From positions 124,001 to 188,000 of the forward strand of contig CAIXBB010000001.1 of NCBI GenBank assembly GCA_903917565.1: DNA of 64,000 bases. Reading direction: 5' to 3'. The notes under the pieces are model-generated. The model was not told the DNA's origin and did not search any database. It worked only from the letters and a program-made list of their open reading frames with translations. Source of the stretch: an uncultured cyanobacterium. GTDB lineage: Bacteria; Cyanobacteriota; Cyanobacteriia; PCC-6307; Cyanobiaceae. Position 1 is the stretch's first letter, and every line of letters begins with the position of its first letter. This document shows positions 1 to 8,369 of the stretch, piece by piece. The position numbers were made by a program, and so were the translations under genes.

Positions 1-2
1 GT

Positions 3-464
3 TGGTTGCCTGCCGGTCTGGACACCTCAACGCAGCTGATGCCGCCTGACAGCCTGCGCAGGGATCTGGAACGCAACCCCGCCGTGTGGAAGGCGCTCCA
101 GCGGGCCACGGTCATTGCCGCCAACCGCTATGACCTGGCCGGTTTTCTATCCCTGGCGTTGGGTCCTGGGCACCACACGACCTTCACCACGTTCAACCCC
201 GACGCCCGGGGTTTCGCCTGGTGGCAGCCCGCTGATGGCTTCAAGGGAGCCACCGGTGTGATCTTCGGGATTGAAGAACCAGGCAAGCCCTTGGTGCCAG
301 CCTCCTGGGTTCCCTGGATGGGAACCCTTGAGTCCCTGGGCAGCGTCGAGATCTATCGCGCTGGACGGCCGGCACTGCGGCTGGCCTTCTCCCGCTTCGG
401 CCCCCTTCCCTACCCGTTGCCCCGCTTCTATGGACCGAGAGCGTTGACGACCCGGTCGCCCTGA
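3..464 (+). CDS. C-terminal part of a probable membrane glycosyltransferase (GT39/ArnT-like)
   Basis: The frame is open to the left edge, so the gene is 5'-truncated by the window and only about 153 residues are visible. The visible part is soluble-looking, with the segments DLAGFLSLAL and GFAWWQPADGFKGATGVIFG and a basic, proline-rich end (PLPYPLPRFYGP). This composition resembles the periplasmic C-terminal tail of lipid-linked sugar transferases of the GT39/ArnT type that occur in cyanobacteria; the family call is inference because the catalytic membrane part lies outside the window. It ends 29 bp before the stop of the convergent rpe gene. Confidence 0.4.
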   Translation, partial: WLPAGLDTSTQLMPPDSLRRDLERNPAVWKALQRATVIAANRYDLAGFLSLALGPGHHTTFTTFNPDARGFAWWQPADGFKGATGVIFGIEEPGKPLVPASWVPWMGTLESLGSVEIYRAGRPALRLAFSRFGPLPYPLPRFYGPRALTTRSP

Positions 465-493
465 GCGTTGCAGCCCGCCAGGGTGCGGTGCCT

Positions 494-1177
494 TCAGACC
501 AGGACCGGTTCAGGGCGGCGGCTGTTGCGGATGCCGGTGATGGCCTCGGCGTAGTCGGCGTGGCCGAAAACACCCGAGCCGCTCACGATCGCATTGGCGC
601 CGGCCTCGATCACCTGCCAGGCGTTGCTGCCCTTGACGCCACCGTCCACCTCGATCCATGGATCAAGACCCTTCTCGTCGCAGAGGCGGCGCAGCTGGCG
701 GATCTTCTCCACCTGGGAGGGAATGAAGCTCTGGCCGCCAAAGCCGGGGTTGACGCTCATGATCAGCACCAGATCGCAGAGCTCCAGGCAGTAGTCCAGG
801 GTGTCGAGCGGCGTGCTGGGGTTGAGCACGGCACCGGCCATCTTGCCCAGGTCCTTGATCTGGCCGAGGTTGCGGTGCAGGTGGGGGCAGGCCTCCACCT
901 GGACGCTGATGATGTCCGCCCCGGCCTTGGCGAAATCGGCCACATACCTCTCGGGCTCGACGATCATCAGGTGCACGTCGAGGGGCTTGGTCGTCACCGG
1001 CCGCAGCGCCTCGACAATCAGTGGGCCGATGGTGATGTTCGGCACGAAGCGGCCGTCCATCACGTCCACGTGGATCCAGTCGGCACCGGCGGCGTCGACG
1101 GCGCGGACGTCGTCACCGAGGCGGGAGAAGTCGGCGGAAAGGATCGACGGGGAGATCACCAGAGGCTTGGTGCTCAT
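494..1177 (-). CDS. rpe: Ribulose-phosphate 3-epimerase
   Basis: Interconverts ribulose-5-phosphate and xylulose-5-phosphate in the Calvin cycle and the pentose phosphate pathway. The 227-residue product is a complete TIM-barrel epimerase. HVDVMDG at residues 36-42 supplies the metal-binding His36 and Asp38, HLM at 69-71 a further His, SVNPGFGGQ at 141-149 is the family signature, and EVDGG at 176-180 contains the catalytic-type Asp178. The reading frame stays open far upstream of the ATG, but the family normally begins at [13 protein letters not shown], so that ATG is used; an ATG five codons upstream is possible. Transcribed away from glpX. Confidence 0.95.
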   Translation of the reverse strand: MSTKPLVISPSILSADFSRLGDDVRAVDAAGADWIHVDVMDGRFVPNITIGPLIVEALRPVTTKPLDVHLMIVEPERYVADFAKAGADIISVQVEACPHLHRNLGQIKDLGKMAGAVLNPSTPLDTLDYCLELCDLVLIMSVNPGFGGQSFIPSQVEKIRQLRRLCDEKGLDPWIEVDGGVKGSNAWQVIEAGANAIVSGSGVFGHADYAEAITGIRNSRRPEPVLV

Positions 1178-1245
1178 GGACGGCCACCGCAACGGAAGTG
1201 TGAGGCAATTGTAAGGAGCGGCCCTCCATCGGGTCCTGGGCGCGC

Positions 1246-1254
1246 TGATACGAT
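1246..1254 (+). promoter_or_regulatory. Possible extended -10 promoter element upstream of glpX
   Basis: In the 192-bp divergent rpe/glpX spacer there is a TG-A-TACGAT sequence, matching an extended -10 box of the TGnTAnnnT form. It would give a leader of roughly 110 nt before the GTG start of glpX. No convincing -35 box was found. The call rests on pattern only. Confidence 0.3.
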
Positions 1255-1369
1255 GGCCCCGCTTCGACTCCGAGAGGCCTTGCAGCGGCTGGATCCTTCC
1301 CCGCTTTGCCTGCGGTCCGCCTCCGGCGTGCCGGCCCCTCGTTGAGGCCCCTCCCCCCGCCGGACCGTT

Positions 1370-2374
1370 GTGGATCGCACTCTCATCCAGGAACTGCTTG
1401 AAGTCGTCGAGCAGGCCGCCATCGCCTCCGCCCGCCTGACAGGGCTCGGCAAGAAGGACGAAGCTGATTCCGCTGCCGTGGAGGCGATGCGCCACCGCAT
1501 GGGCAGCATCGCCATGCAGGGCAGGATCGTGATCGGTGAGGGCGAGCGCGACGAAGCCCCCATGCTCTACATCGGCGAGGAAGTGGGCAGCGGCACCGGT
1601 CCTGGCGTCGATTTCGCCGTGGATCCCTGCGAAGGCACCAACCTCTGCGCCAATGCCCAGGACGGCTCGATGGCCGTGCTGGCCGCCAGCGACCGCGGCG
1701 GCCTCTTCTATGCCCCCGACTTCTACATGAAGAAGCTGGCGGCGCCGCCGGCCGCCAAGGGCAAGGTGGACATCCGCAAGAGCGCCACAGAAAACATCGC
1801 CATTCTGAGCGCGAGTCTGGGCATTCCCGCCAGCGATCTGGTGATCGTGGTCATGGACCGCGCCCGCCACAAGGGCCTGATCGCCGAGATCCGCGCCACC
1901 GGCGCCCGGGTCAAGCCGATCAGTGACGGCGATGTGCAGGCCGCGATCGCCTGCGGCTTCGCCGGCACCGGCACCCATTGCCTGATGGGCATCGGCGCCG
2001 CCCCCGAAGGGGTGATCTCGGCGGCCGCCCTGCGCTGCCTCGGCGGCCATTTCCAGGGCCAGCTGGTGTACGACCCCGCCGTCGCCCAGACCAGCGAGTG
2101 GGCCGACTACACCAAGGAAGGCAACATCGCCCGGCTCAACGAGATGGGCATCACCGACGTCGACAAGGTCTATGAGGCCGAGGAACTGGCCTCCGGCGAG
2201 AACGTGGTCTTCGCCGGCAGCGGCATCACCCCCGGCCTGCTGTTCAAGGGGGTCGTGTTCGAGCACGACTGCACCCGCACCAGCAGCCTGATCATCAGCT
2301 CCCTCGACCGCAGTGCCCGCTTCACCGATACGGTGCATATCAAGGAGGGCGCCAAGAGCATCGCCCTGCGCTGA
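1370..2374 (+). CDS. glpX: Class II fructose-1,6-/sedoheptulose-1,7-bisphosphatase
   Basis: Bifunctional phosphatase that dephosphorylates fructose-1,6-bisphosphate and sedoheptulose-1,7-bisphosphate in the regeneration phase of the Calvin cycle; in cyanobacteria this GlpX-type enzyme carries the main SBPase activity. The 334-residue product has the metal/phosphate motifs GEGERDEAP (56-64) and VDPCEGTN (84-91). The start is GTG, giving [15 protein letters not shown], the usual family N-terminus. hemA follows after 34 bp on the same strand, so the two may be co-transcribed. Confidence 0.95.
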   Translation: MDRTLIQELLEVVEQAAIASARLTGLGKKDEADSAAVEAMRHRMGSIAMQGRIVIGEGERDEAPMLYIGEEVGSGTGPGVDFAVDPCEGTNLCANAQDGSMAVLAASDRGGLFYAPDFYMKKLAAPPAAKGKVDIRKSATENIAILSASLGIPASDLVIVVMDRARHKGLIAEIRATGARVKPISDGDVQAAIACGFAGTGTHCLMGIGAAPEGVISAAALRCLGGHFQGQLVYDPAVAQTSEWADYTKEGNIARLNEMGITDVDKVYEAEELASGENVVFAGSGITPGLLFKGVVFEHDCTRTSSLIISSLDRSARFTDTVHIKEGAKSIALR

Positions 2375-2408
2375 ATCCACCAGAGTCCGGACCTCGGAGC
2401 CCGCCTCC

Positions 2409-3719
2409 ATGCACATCGCCGTCGTCGGTCTCAGCCATCGCACGGCTCCGGTGGAAATCCGCGAGCGCCTGAGCATCCCCGAGCAGACCATGGAGGACTC
2501 TCTCCAGCGGCTGCGGGCGGATGAGCAGGTGATCGAGGCCTCGATCCTGAGCACCTGCAACCGGCTGGAGATCTACACCCTCCTGCGCCATCCCGAACGG
2601 GGCATCAGCGCCGTCGGTGACTTCCTCAGCCAGCAGTCCGGGCTGGCGGTGGAGGAGCTGCGCCCCCATCTGTTCACCTACCACCACGAGGAAGCGGTGG
2701 GCCACCTGCTGCGGGTGGCCGCCGGCCTCGACAGCCTGGTGCTCGGGGAGGGTCAGATCCTCTCCCAGGTGAAGAAGATGGTGCGTCTGGGTCAGGAGCA
2801 CCGTTCCGTGGGGCCAATCCTCAACCGCCTGCTGAATCAGGCGGTGAGCACCGGCAAGCGGGTCCGCACCGAAACCAACCTGGGCACCGGTGCGGTGTCG
2901 ATCAGCTCCGCGGCCGTGGAGCTGGCCCAGCTCAAGGTGGGCCAGGCCCGCGGCCGGGACGAACTGGTGCCCCTCGACCAGGAACAGGTGGCGGTGGTGG
3001 GGGCCGGCCGCATGGCCCGACTGCTGCTGCAGCACCTCCAGGCCAAGGGATGCCGGGGCGTGGTGCTGCTCAACCGCACCGTCTCCCGGGCGGAGGCCCT
3101 GGCGGCCGATTTCCCCACCCTGCCGGTGCAGTGCCGTCCCCTGGACGACCTCGACCACTGCCTGAGCACCTGCTCGCTGGTGTTCACCAGCACCGGCGCC
3201 GAGGAGCCGATCATCACGGCCCGCCGTCTGGAGGGGCTGAACCGCCGCTCCAGCCTGATGCTCATCGATATCGGTGTGCCTCGGAACATCAGTGCGGATG
3301 CGGCCGAGCTGCCGGGTGTCGACAGTTTCGACGTCGACGATCTCCAGGAGGTGGTGGCCCGCAACCAGGAGGCCCGGCGGGAGATGGCCGCCGAGGCTGA
3401 GGGGCTTCTGGCCGAGGAATCGCGCCTGTTCCTGGAATGGTGGGACGGCCTCGAGGCGGTGCCCCTGGTCAACCGCTTGCGCCTCCAGCTGGAGGACATC
3501 CGCGAACAGGAACTCCAGAAGGCCCTGAGTCGCATGGGCCCCGACCTTTCCGCTCGCGAAAGGAAGGTGGTGGAAGCCCTCAGCAAGGGGATCATCAACA
3601 AGATCCTGCACACCCCTGTCACCAGGCTGCGGGCGCCCCAGCCCCGCCAGCAGCGTCTGGTGTCCATGGGGGTGCTTCGGGATCTCTTCGAGCTTCACGA
3701 CGACCCACCGGAGGCCTGA
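2409..3719 (+). CDS. hemA: Glutamyl-tRNA reductase
   Basis: NADPH-dependent reduction of glutamyl-tRNA(Glu) to glutamate-1-semialdehyde, the first committed step of the C5 pathway to haem, chlorophyll, bilins and corrinoids. The 436-residue product begins [19 protein letters not shown], has the catalytic cysteine in STCNRLEIY (Cys50), an NADP-binding segment ([14 protein letters not shown]) and the C-terminal dimerisation region. The frame extends upstream over glpX, but the ATG at 2409 gives the exact family N-terminus. The gene lies between Calvin-cycle and glycogen genes. Confidence 0.95.
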   Translation: MHIAVVGLSHRTAPVEIRERLSIPEQTMEDSLQRLRADEQVIEASILSTCNRLEIYTLLRHPERGISAVGDFLSQQSGLAVEELRPHLFTYHHEEAVGHLLRVAAGLDSLVLGEGQILSQVKKMVRLGQEHRSVGPILNRLLNQAVSTGKRVRTETNLGTGAVSISSAAVELAQLKVGQARGRDELVPLDQEQVAVVGAGRMARLLLQHLQAKGCRGVVLLNRTVSRAEALAADFPTLPVQCRPLDDLDHCLSTCSLVFTSTGAEEPIITARRLEGLNRRSSLMLIDIGVPRNISADAAELPGVDSFDVDDLQEVVARNQEARREMAAEAEGLLAEESRLFLEWWDGLEAVPLVNRLRLQLEDIREQELQKALSRMGPDLSARERKVVEALSKGIINKILHTPVTRLRAPQPRQQRLVSMGVLRDLFELHDDPPEA

Positions 3720-3750
3720 TCCTCCGCCCAGCAAACCACTGCAAAGGAAC

Positions 3751-3837
3751 ATGAACCGAGTTGCCGCCGCGCCTCGCTCCGCGTCACCACGCTCCAGTAC
3801 GGTCTGGCCAGCCAAGGACCGAGGACTGGGCTCATGA
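3751..3837 (+). CDS. Possible 28-codon leader ORF coupled to glgC
   Basis: Between hemA and glgC, an ATG at 3751 is preceded by AAAGGAAC, a good ribosome-binding site at normal spacing. It opens a 28-codon frame starting [16 protein letters not shown]. The TGA stop overlaps the glgC start codon as ATGA. That arrangement is typical of translational coupling. The peptide is basic and Ser/Ala/Pro-rich with no recognisable family. glgC also has its own purine-rich site (GAGGA at 3821), so coupling may be partial. It could be chance; conservation in relatives would decide. Confidence 0.35.
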   Translation: MNRVAAAPRSASPRSSTVWPAKDRGLGS

Positions 3838-5129
3838 AACGCGTTCTGGCCATCATTCTGGGAGGCGGGGCGGGAACGCGTCTCTACCCCCTGACCAAGA
3901 TGCGGGCGAAGCCCGCCGTGCCCCTTGCGGGCAAGTATCGGCTGATCGATATTCCCATCAGCAACTGCATCAACTCGGAGATCAACAAGATCTACGTGCT
4001 GACCCAGTTCAACAGCGCTTCGCTCAACCGTCACCTGACGATGAGCTACAACCTCTCCGCCGGTTTCGGCCAGGGGTTCGTGGAGGTGCTCGCCGCCCAG
4101 CAGACCCCTGACAGCCCCAGCTGGTTCGAGGGCACCGCCGATGCGGTGCGCAAGTACCAGTGGCTGTTTCAGGAGTGGGATGTCGACCACTACCTGATCC
4201 TCTCCGGTGACCAGCTCTACCGGATGGACTACAGCAAGTTCGTGCAGCACCACATCGACTGCGGCGCTGATCTGACCGTGGGTGCCCTGCCGGTGGATGG
4301 GGCCCAGGCGGAGGGCTTCGGCCTGATGCGGACCTCCTCAGACGGCCGCATCCTGGAGTTCAGCGAGAAGCCCAAGGGGGCGGCTCTTGAGGCGATGCGG
4401 GTCAACACCGAAAGCCTTGGCCTCTCCGCCGAGGAGGCCGTCAAGCGGCCCTTCCTGGCGTCGATGGGGATCTACGTCTTCAACCGCAACACCCTGTTCA
4501 ACCTGCTCGCCAGCCATCCGGAGTCCACGGATTTCGGCAAGGAGATCATCCCCACCTCCCTGCGGGATGGGGACCATCTGCAGACCTACCTCTTCGACGA
4601 TTACTGGGAGGACATCGGCACGATCGGGGCGTTCTACGAGGCCAATCTGGCCCTCACCGAGCAGCCCAACCCGGCCTTCTCCTTCTACGACGAGAAGTTC
4701 CCCATCTACACCCGGCCCCGCTATCTGCCCCCCAGCAAGCTGCAGGACGCCCAGGTCACCCAGTCGATCATCGGTGAAGGCTCCCTGCTCAAGGCCTGCA
4801 GCATCCACCACTGCGTCCTGGGGGTCCGCTCCCGGGTCGAAGATGAGGTGGTGCTCCAGGACACCCTGGTGATGGGGGCCGACTTCTTCGAGTCGTCGGA
4901 GGAGCGGCTGGTGTTGCACGAGCGAGGCGGCACCCCGATCGGGGTGGGCCGGGGCACCACGGTCAAGGGTGCCATCCTCGACAAGAACGTGCGCATCGGG
5001 CGCGACGTCACGATCGTCAACAAGGACCGGTTGGAGGAGGCCGACCGGCCGGAGCTCAACTTCTACATCCGCAACGGCATCGTGGTGGTGGTGAAAAACG
5101 GCACCATCGCCGACGGCACGGTCATCTGA
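3834..5129 (+). CDS. glgC: Glucose-1-phosphate adenylyltransferase (ADP-glucose pyrophosphorylase)
   Basis: Makes ADP-glucose from glucose-1-phosphate and ATP, the controlling step of glycogen synthesis; cyanobacterial enzymes are activated by 3-phosphoglycerate and inhibited by phosphate. The 431-residue product carries the nucleotide motif [21 protein letters not shown] at its start, the catalytic-loop segment YRMDY, the sugar-phosphate site SEKPKG, and a C-terminal left-handed beta-helix with a basic allosteric end. Full family length. The ATG overlaps the TGA of a short upstream frame. Confidence 0.96.
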   Translation: MKRVLAIILGGGAGTRLYPLTKMRAKPAVPLAGKYRLIDIPISNCINSEINKIYVLTQFNSASLNRHLTMSYNLSAGFGQGFVEVLAAQQTPDSPSWFEGTADAVRKYQWLFQEWDVDHYLILSGDQLYRMDYSKFVQHHIDCGADLTVGALPVDGAQAEGFGLMRTSSDGRILEFSEKPKGAALEAMRVNTESLGLSAEEAVKRPFLASMGIYVFNRNTLFNLLASHPESTDFGKEIIPTSLRDGDHLQTYLFDDYWEDIGTIGAFYEANLALTEQPNPAFSFYDEKFPIYTRPRYLPPSKLQDAQVTQSIIGEGSLLKACSIHHCVLGVRSRVEDEVVLQDTLVMGADFFESSEERLVLHERGGTPIGVGRGTTVKGAILDKNVRIGRDVTIVNKDRLEEADRPELNFYIRNGIVVVVKNGTIADGTVI

Positions 5130-5242
5130 GCACGGCCTCAGGGTGGGGGCTGGGCCAGCAGTTGCTGACATCCCTCCCCAGGAGACCGACGAGCTGCCGA
5201 CCGCTGGCCACACTGCCAACGAATCAAGGGAACCTCCGTCCT

Positions 5243-6661
5243 ATGGGCAAGGCGCATTTCGGACTCATCGGCCTTGGCGTGATGGGTGAGAACCTGGTTC
5301 TCAACGCCGAGAGAAACGGTTTCTCGAGCGTCGTCTACAACCGGACCTACGCCAAGACCGAGGACTTCCTGGCCGGACGCGGTGCCGGCAAGGACATCGT
5401 GGGCGCGGCCACCCTGGAGGACTTCGTCGGGGCGCTGGAGCGGCCCCGCCGCATCCTGATGATGGTGAAGGCCGGCGATCCGGTGGACGCCACCATCGCC
5501 AGCATCTCGCCGCTGCTCGAAGAAGGAGATCTGCTGATTGACGGCGGCAACTCCCTCTACACTGACACCGAACGGCGGGCGGCTGAGCTGGAGAGCAAGA
5601 GCTTCGGCTACATCGGCATGGGGGTGTCCGGTGGGGCCAAGGGGGCCTTGGAGGGCCCGAGCATGATGCCCGGCGGCACCAAGGCGGCCTATGACGCCAT
5701 CGAGAACCTGGTGACCAAGATGGCCGCCCAGGTGGAGGACGGTCCCTGCGTCGCCTACATCGGCCCCGGCGGCGCCGGCCATTTCGTCAAGACCGTCCAC
5801 AACGGCATCGAGTACGGCATCGAGCAGATCCTGGCCGAGGCCTACGACCTGATGAAGCGCATCGGTGGCCTGGACGGCGATGCCATGGCCGATGTGCTGG
5901 GGGGCTGGAACCAGACAGAGGAACTCGCCTCCTTCCTGGTGGAGATCACCGAGGTGTGCCTGCGCACCAAGGACCCCGAGAGCGGCGCTGATCTGGTCGA
6001 ACTGATCGTGGACGCCGCCGGCCAGAAGGGCACCGGTCTGTGGACCGTGGTCAGCGCCCTGGAGATGGGGGTGCCCGTGCCCACCATCTACGCCGCCCTC
6101 AATGCCCGGGTGCTGAGCTCCCTGCGCAGCGAGCGCCTGGCGGCCGAATCGGTGCTGCACGGCCCCGCCCCCCACAGCTTCCCCCTGGGGGAGCCGGCCA
6201 CCGGCATGGCGCCGCTGCGGGACGCCTGCATCCTGGCCTGCATCGCCAGCTACGGTCAGGGGATGGCCCTGCTGCAGGAGGCCTCGAAGCTGCACGACTA
6301 CAACCTCGATTTTTCGACCATCGGCCAGATCTGGAAGGGCGGCTGCATCATCCGGGCCCGGCTGCTGCAACGTATCCAGGACGCCTATGGCGCCAATCCC
6401 TCACTCCCCAACCTGATGCTGGATCCCTGGTTCGCCACCCAGGTCAACCAGCGCCTCGAGGGCCTGCGCCAGGTGGTGGCAGGAGCGGCGCTGGCCGGCA
6501 TTCCCGTGCCATGCCTGAGCAGCACCCTGGATTACATCGACAGCTACCGCAGCGGCCGTCTGCCCCAGAACCTGGTGCAGGCGATGCGGGACTGCTTCGG
6601 CTCCCATACTTATGAACGCACGGACCGCCCCGGCGCGTTCCATACCGAATGGCTCGATTGA
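5243..6661 (+). CDS. gnd: 6-phosphogluconate dehydrogenase (decarboxylating)
   Basis: Oxidises 6-phosphogluconate to ribulose-5-phosphate and CO2, producing NADPH. The 472-residue product has the N-terminal dinucleotide fold GLIGLGVMGENL, the substrate motif MGVSGGAKGALEGPSMMPGG, and the catalytic segment GPGGAGHFVKTVHNGIEYG with Lys and the HNGIEY signature. The frame continues upstream, but ATG 5243 gives the family N-terminus MGKAHFGLIGLG and is preceded by AAGGGAA. The stop overlaps the downstream pgl by 13 bp, so the two consecutive oxidative pentose phosphate enzymes are probably coupled. Confidence 0.96.
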   Translation: MGKAHFGLIGLGVMGENLVLNAERNGFSSVVYNRTYAKTEDFLAGRGAGKDIVGAATLEDFVGALERPRRILMMVKAGDPVDATIASISPLLEEGDLLIDGGNSLYTDTERRAAELESKSFGYIGMGVSGGAKGALEGPSMMPGGTKAAYDAIENLVTKMAAQVEDGPCVAYIGPGGAGHFVKTVHNGIEYGIEQILAEAYDLMKRIGGLDGDAMADVLGGWNQTEELASFLVEITEVCLRTKDPESGADLVELIVDAAGQKGTGLWTVVSALEMGVPVPTIYAALNARVLSSLRSERLAAESVLHGPAPHSFPLGEPATGMAPLRDACILACIASYGQGMALLQEASKLHDYNLDFSTIGQIWKGGCIIRARLLQRIQDAYGANPSLPNLMLDPWFATQVNQRLEGLRQVVAGAALAGIPVPCLSSTLDYIDSYRSGRLPQNLVQAMRDCFGSHTYERTDRPGAFHTEWLD

Positions 6662-7389
6662 CCGAACCCACCACCCAATACCACCTGATCGTTGCCGGCA
6701 GTCCCGAGGATCTGGCCCGCCAGGCAGCCGAATACATCGCCTCCGGCATCGACCTGGCCCTGGCCGAGCGGGACCGGGCCCAGATCGCCCTGGCTGGTGG
6801 GGAAACCCCCCGGGCGGCCTACAGCCGTCTGGCCGGCGAGCATCTGCCCTGGGAGCGGGTCGATGTGCTCCTGGGGGATGAGCGCTGGGTGCCGGCCGAC
6901 GACCCCTCCAGCAATGCCCGCATGCTGCGGGAAACCCTGTTCGCCCAGCCTCCCGCCAGCCGGGCCCGGTTCCATCCGGTGCCCACCGACCGCCCCAGCC
7001 CCGAGGCCAGCGCCGAGGCCTATGCGGCGCAGCTGGCGGTCCTGTGTCCTGGCCGTGTGCCGCGCTTCGATGTGATCCTGCTGGGCCTCGGCGACGACGG
7101 CCATACCGCCTCCCTGTTTCCCGGCACGACAGCCCCCGGGGTTGTCGACCGCGCCGTCACCATCGGCGAAGGCAAGGGCCTGCCCCGCATCACCCTCACC
7201 GCGCCGGCGCTCTCGGCCGCCCGCCTGGTGATCTTTCTGGTCAGTGGCGCCGGCAAGCGCCAGGCGCTTGCCCGCCTGCTCGATCCCAGCGAGCCCGCCG
7301 AGCGCACCCCCGCCCGGTTGGTGCGGCCGGCCGCTGAGGTGGTGATCCTTGCCGATGCCGCCGCCGCCGCCGATCTTCCCCCCCGCTGA
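6649..7389 (+). CDS. pgl: 6-phosphogluconolactonase
   Basis: Hydrolyses 6-phosphoglucono-delta-lactone to 6-phosphogluconate, the step just before Gnd. The 246-residue product has the SugarP isomerase-like fold motifs ALAGGETPRAAYSRL, LLGDERWVPADDPSSNARM and GLGDDGHTASLFPG, and matches DevB-type family length. The ATG lies inside the last codons of gnd (13-bp overlap), which fits tight co-expression. A CIA30-domain gene follows after 7 bp. Confidence 0.95.
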   Translation: MARLTEPTTQYHLIVAGSPEDLARQAAEYIASGIDLALAERDRAQIALAGGETPRAAYSRLAGEHLPWERVDVLLGDERWVPADDPSSNARMLRETLFAQPPASRARFHPVPTDRPSPEASAEAYAAQLAVLCPGRVPRFDVILLGLGDDGHTASLFPGTTAPGVVDRAVTIGEGKGLPRITLTAPALSAARLVIFLVSGAGKRQALARLLDPSEPAERTPARLVRPAAEVVILADAAAAADLPPR

Positions 7390-7396
7390 GGCGACC

Positions 7397-7951
7397 ATGC
7401 AGGTGATCCGTGGGGATGGGTTCAGTGGCTGGCATGCCCTCAACGACACCGTGATGGGCGGCCGCAGCACCGGCAGCTGCACGGTCAGCAGCCGTGGGCT
7501 GCGCCTGGAGGCGGAGGTGGTGGAGCGGGGCGGTGGCTTTGTGAGTTGCCGCTCGCCGGTGTTTTCCCCGCCCCTGGATCTCTCCGATCAGGCCGCCTTC
7601 GAGCTGGAGTTGCAAGGGGATGGCCGCCACTACAAGCTGGCCGTCGCCTGCGCTGATGGGGTGGCGGGCCTCACCGAAATGATCCCCGGTGGGGTGCGCT
7701 GGGTGGCGAACTTCGCCACCGACGCCGCTGGCCCCTGCCGGCTGCGGATTCCCTTCGATCAGCTGCGCCCCTCCATTCGGGCCAAGCCGATCGAGGCCCT
7801 ACCCCTGGGTCTGCCGCTGCGCTTCGACCCCCAACACATCACCCGGCTGCAGATCCTGCATTCGAAATTCGGCGACGATGGTTCCGATAACCCAGGCTTC
7901 AGGGCCGGCCCCCTCACCCTGGAGCTGATGGCGATCCATGCCGTCGCCTGA
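7397..7951 (+). CDS. CIA30-domain protein
   Basis: A 184-residue protein of the CIA30 (complex I intermediate-associated protein 30) beta-sandwich family. Seen: the N-terminal WHALNDTVMGGRSTG motif, the middle strand FELELQGDGRHYKLAV, and the C-terminal LQILHSKFGDDG region. In eukaryotes the family assists assembly of NADH dehydrogenase; in cyanobacteria the role is unknown, so any link to NDH-1 is inference. No signal peptide. It overlaps the next gene by 14 bp and follows pgl closely, so it probably belongs to the gnd-pgl transcription unit. Confidence 0.75.
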   Translation: MQVIRGDGFSGWHALNDTVMGGRSTGSCTVSSRGLRLEAEVVERGGGFVSCRSPVFSPPLDLSDQAAFELELQGDGRHYKLAVACADGVAGLTEMIPGGVRWVANFATDAAGPCRLRIPFDQLRPSIRAKPIEALPLGLPLRFDPQHITRLQILHSKFGDDGSDNPGFRAGPLTLELMAIHAVA

Positions 7952-8369
7952 GTCCCCGATCGGCAGCGCCAACACCGACCTGAGCCGGTTGGTGGCGGCC
8001 GCCGCCGACCTCTGCCGCAAGCCCCTGCGCCATGCCGTTGTCTCGTCAGCCCAGGGCAGCACGGCAGTCGAGGCGGACTCCCATCCGCAGCAAAGCCTCG
8101 ATCTCTGTCTGCGCCTGGAGGCCCGCACACCCGAGGGGGAGCGGGTGCCCCCGGAGGACCTGGAACTGGAGATCTACCGCAGCGGGGACGCGCTCAACCT
8201 CACCCTGGCCTGGTGCCACAGGGACGACCAGCCGCTGCTGTGGCAGGGAAGCCATCCGGTCTGGATGGATGGGGCCACGGGCCTGCGCAGCAGTTGCCCG
8301 CCCCATGGCCAGCCGCTGGAGGCCCTGGCCCGCCGCCTCAGGGCCCTGCTGCGGCCCGATCAGGGCTGA
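7938..8369 (+). CDS. Conserved hypothetical protein (143 aa)
   Basis: Function not recognised. Soluble protein with an N-terminal helical part (DLSRLVAAAADLCRKPLRHAV), a central strand-rich region (DLELEIYRSGDALNLTLAWC), and a basic helical end (LEALARRLRALLRP). Codon use is like its neighbours and it starts within the CIA30 gene, supporting a real gene at the end of the gnd-pgl cluster. It runs into the convergent CheB/CheR gene with a 10-bp overlap of coding ends. Confidence 0.6.
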   Translation: MPSPESPIGSANTDLSRLVAAAADLCRKPLRHAVVSSAQGSTAVEADSHPQQSLDLCLRLEARTPEGERVPPEDLELEIYRSGDALNLTLAWCHRDDQPLLWQGSHPVWMDGATGLRSSCPPHGQPLEALARRLRALLRPDQG

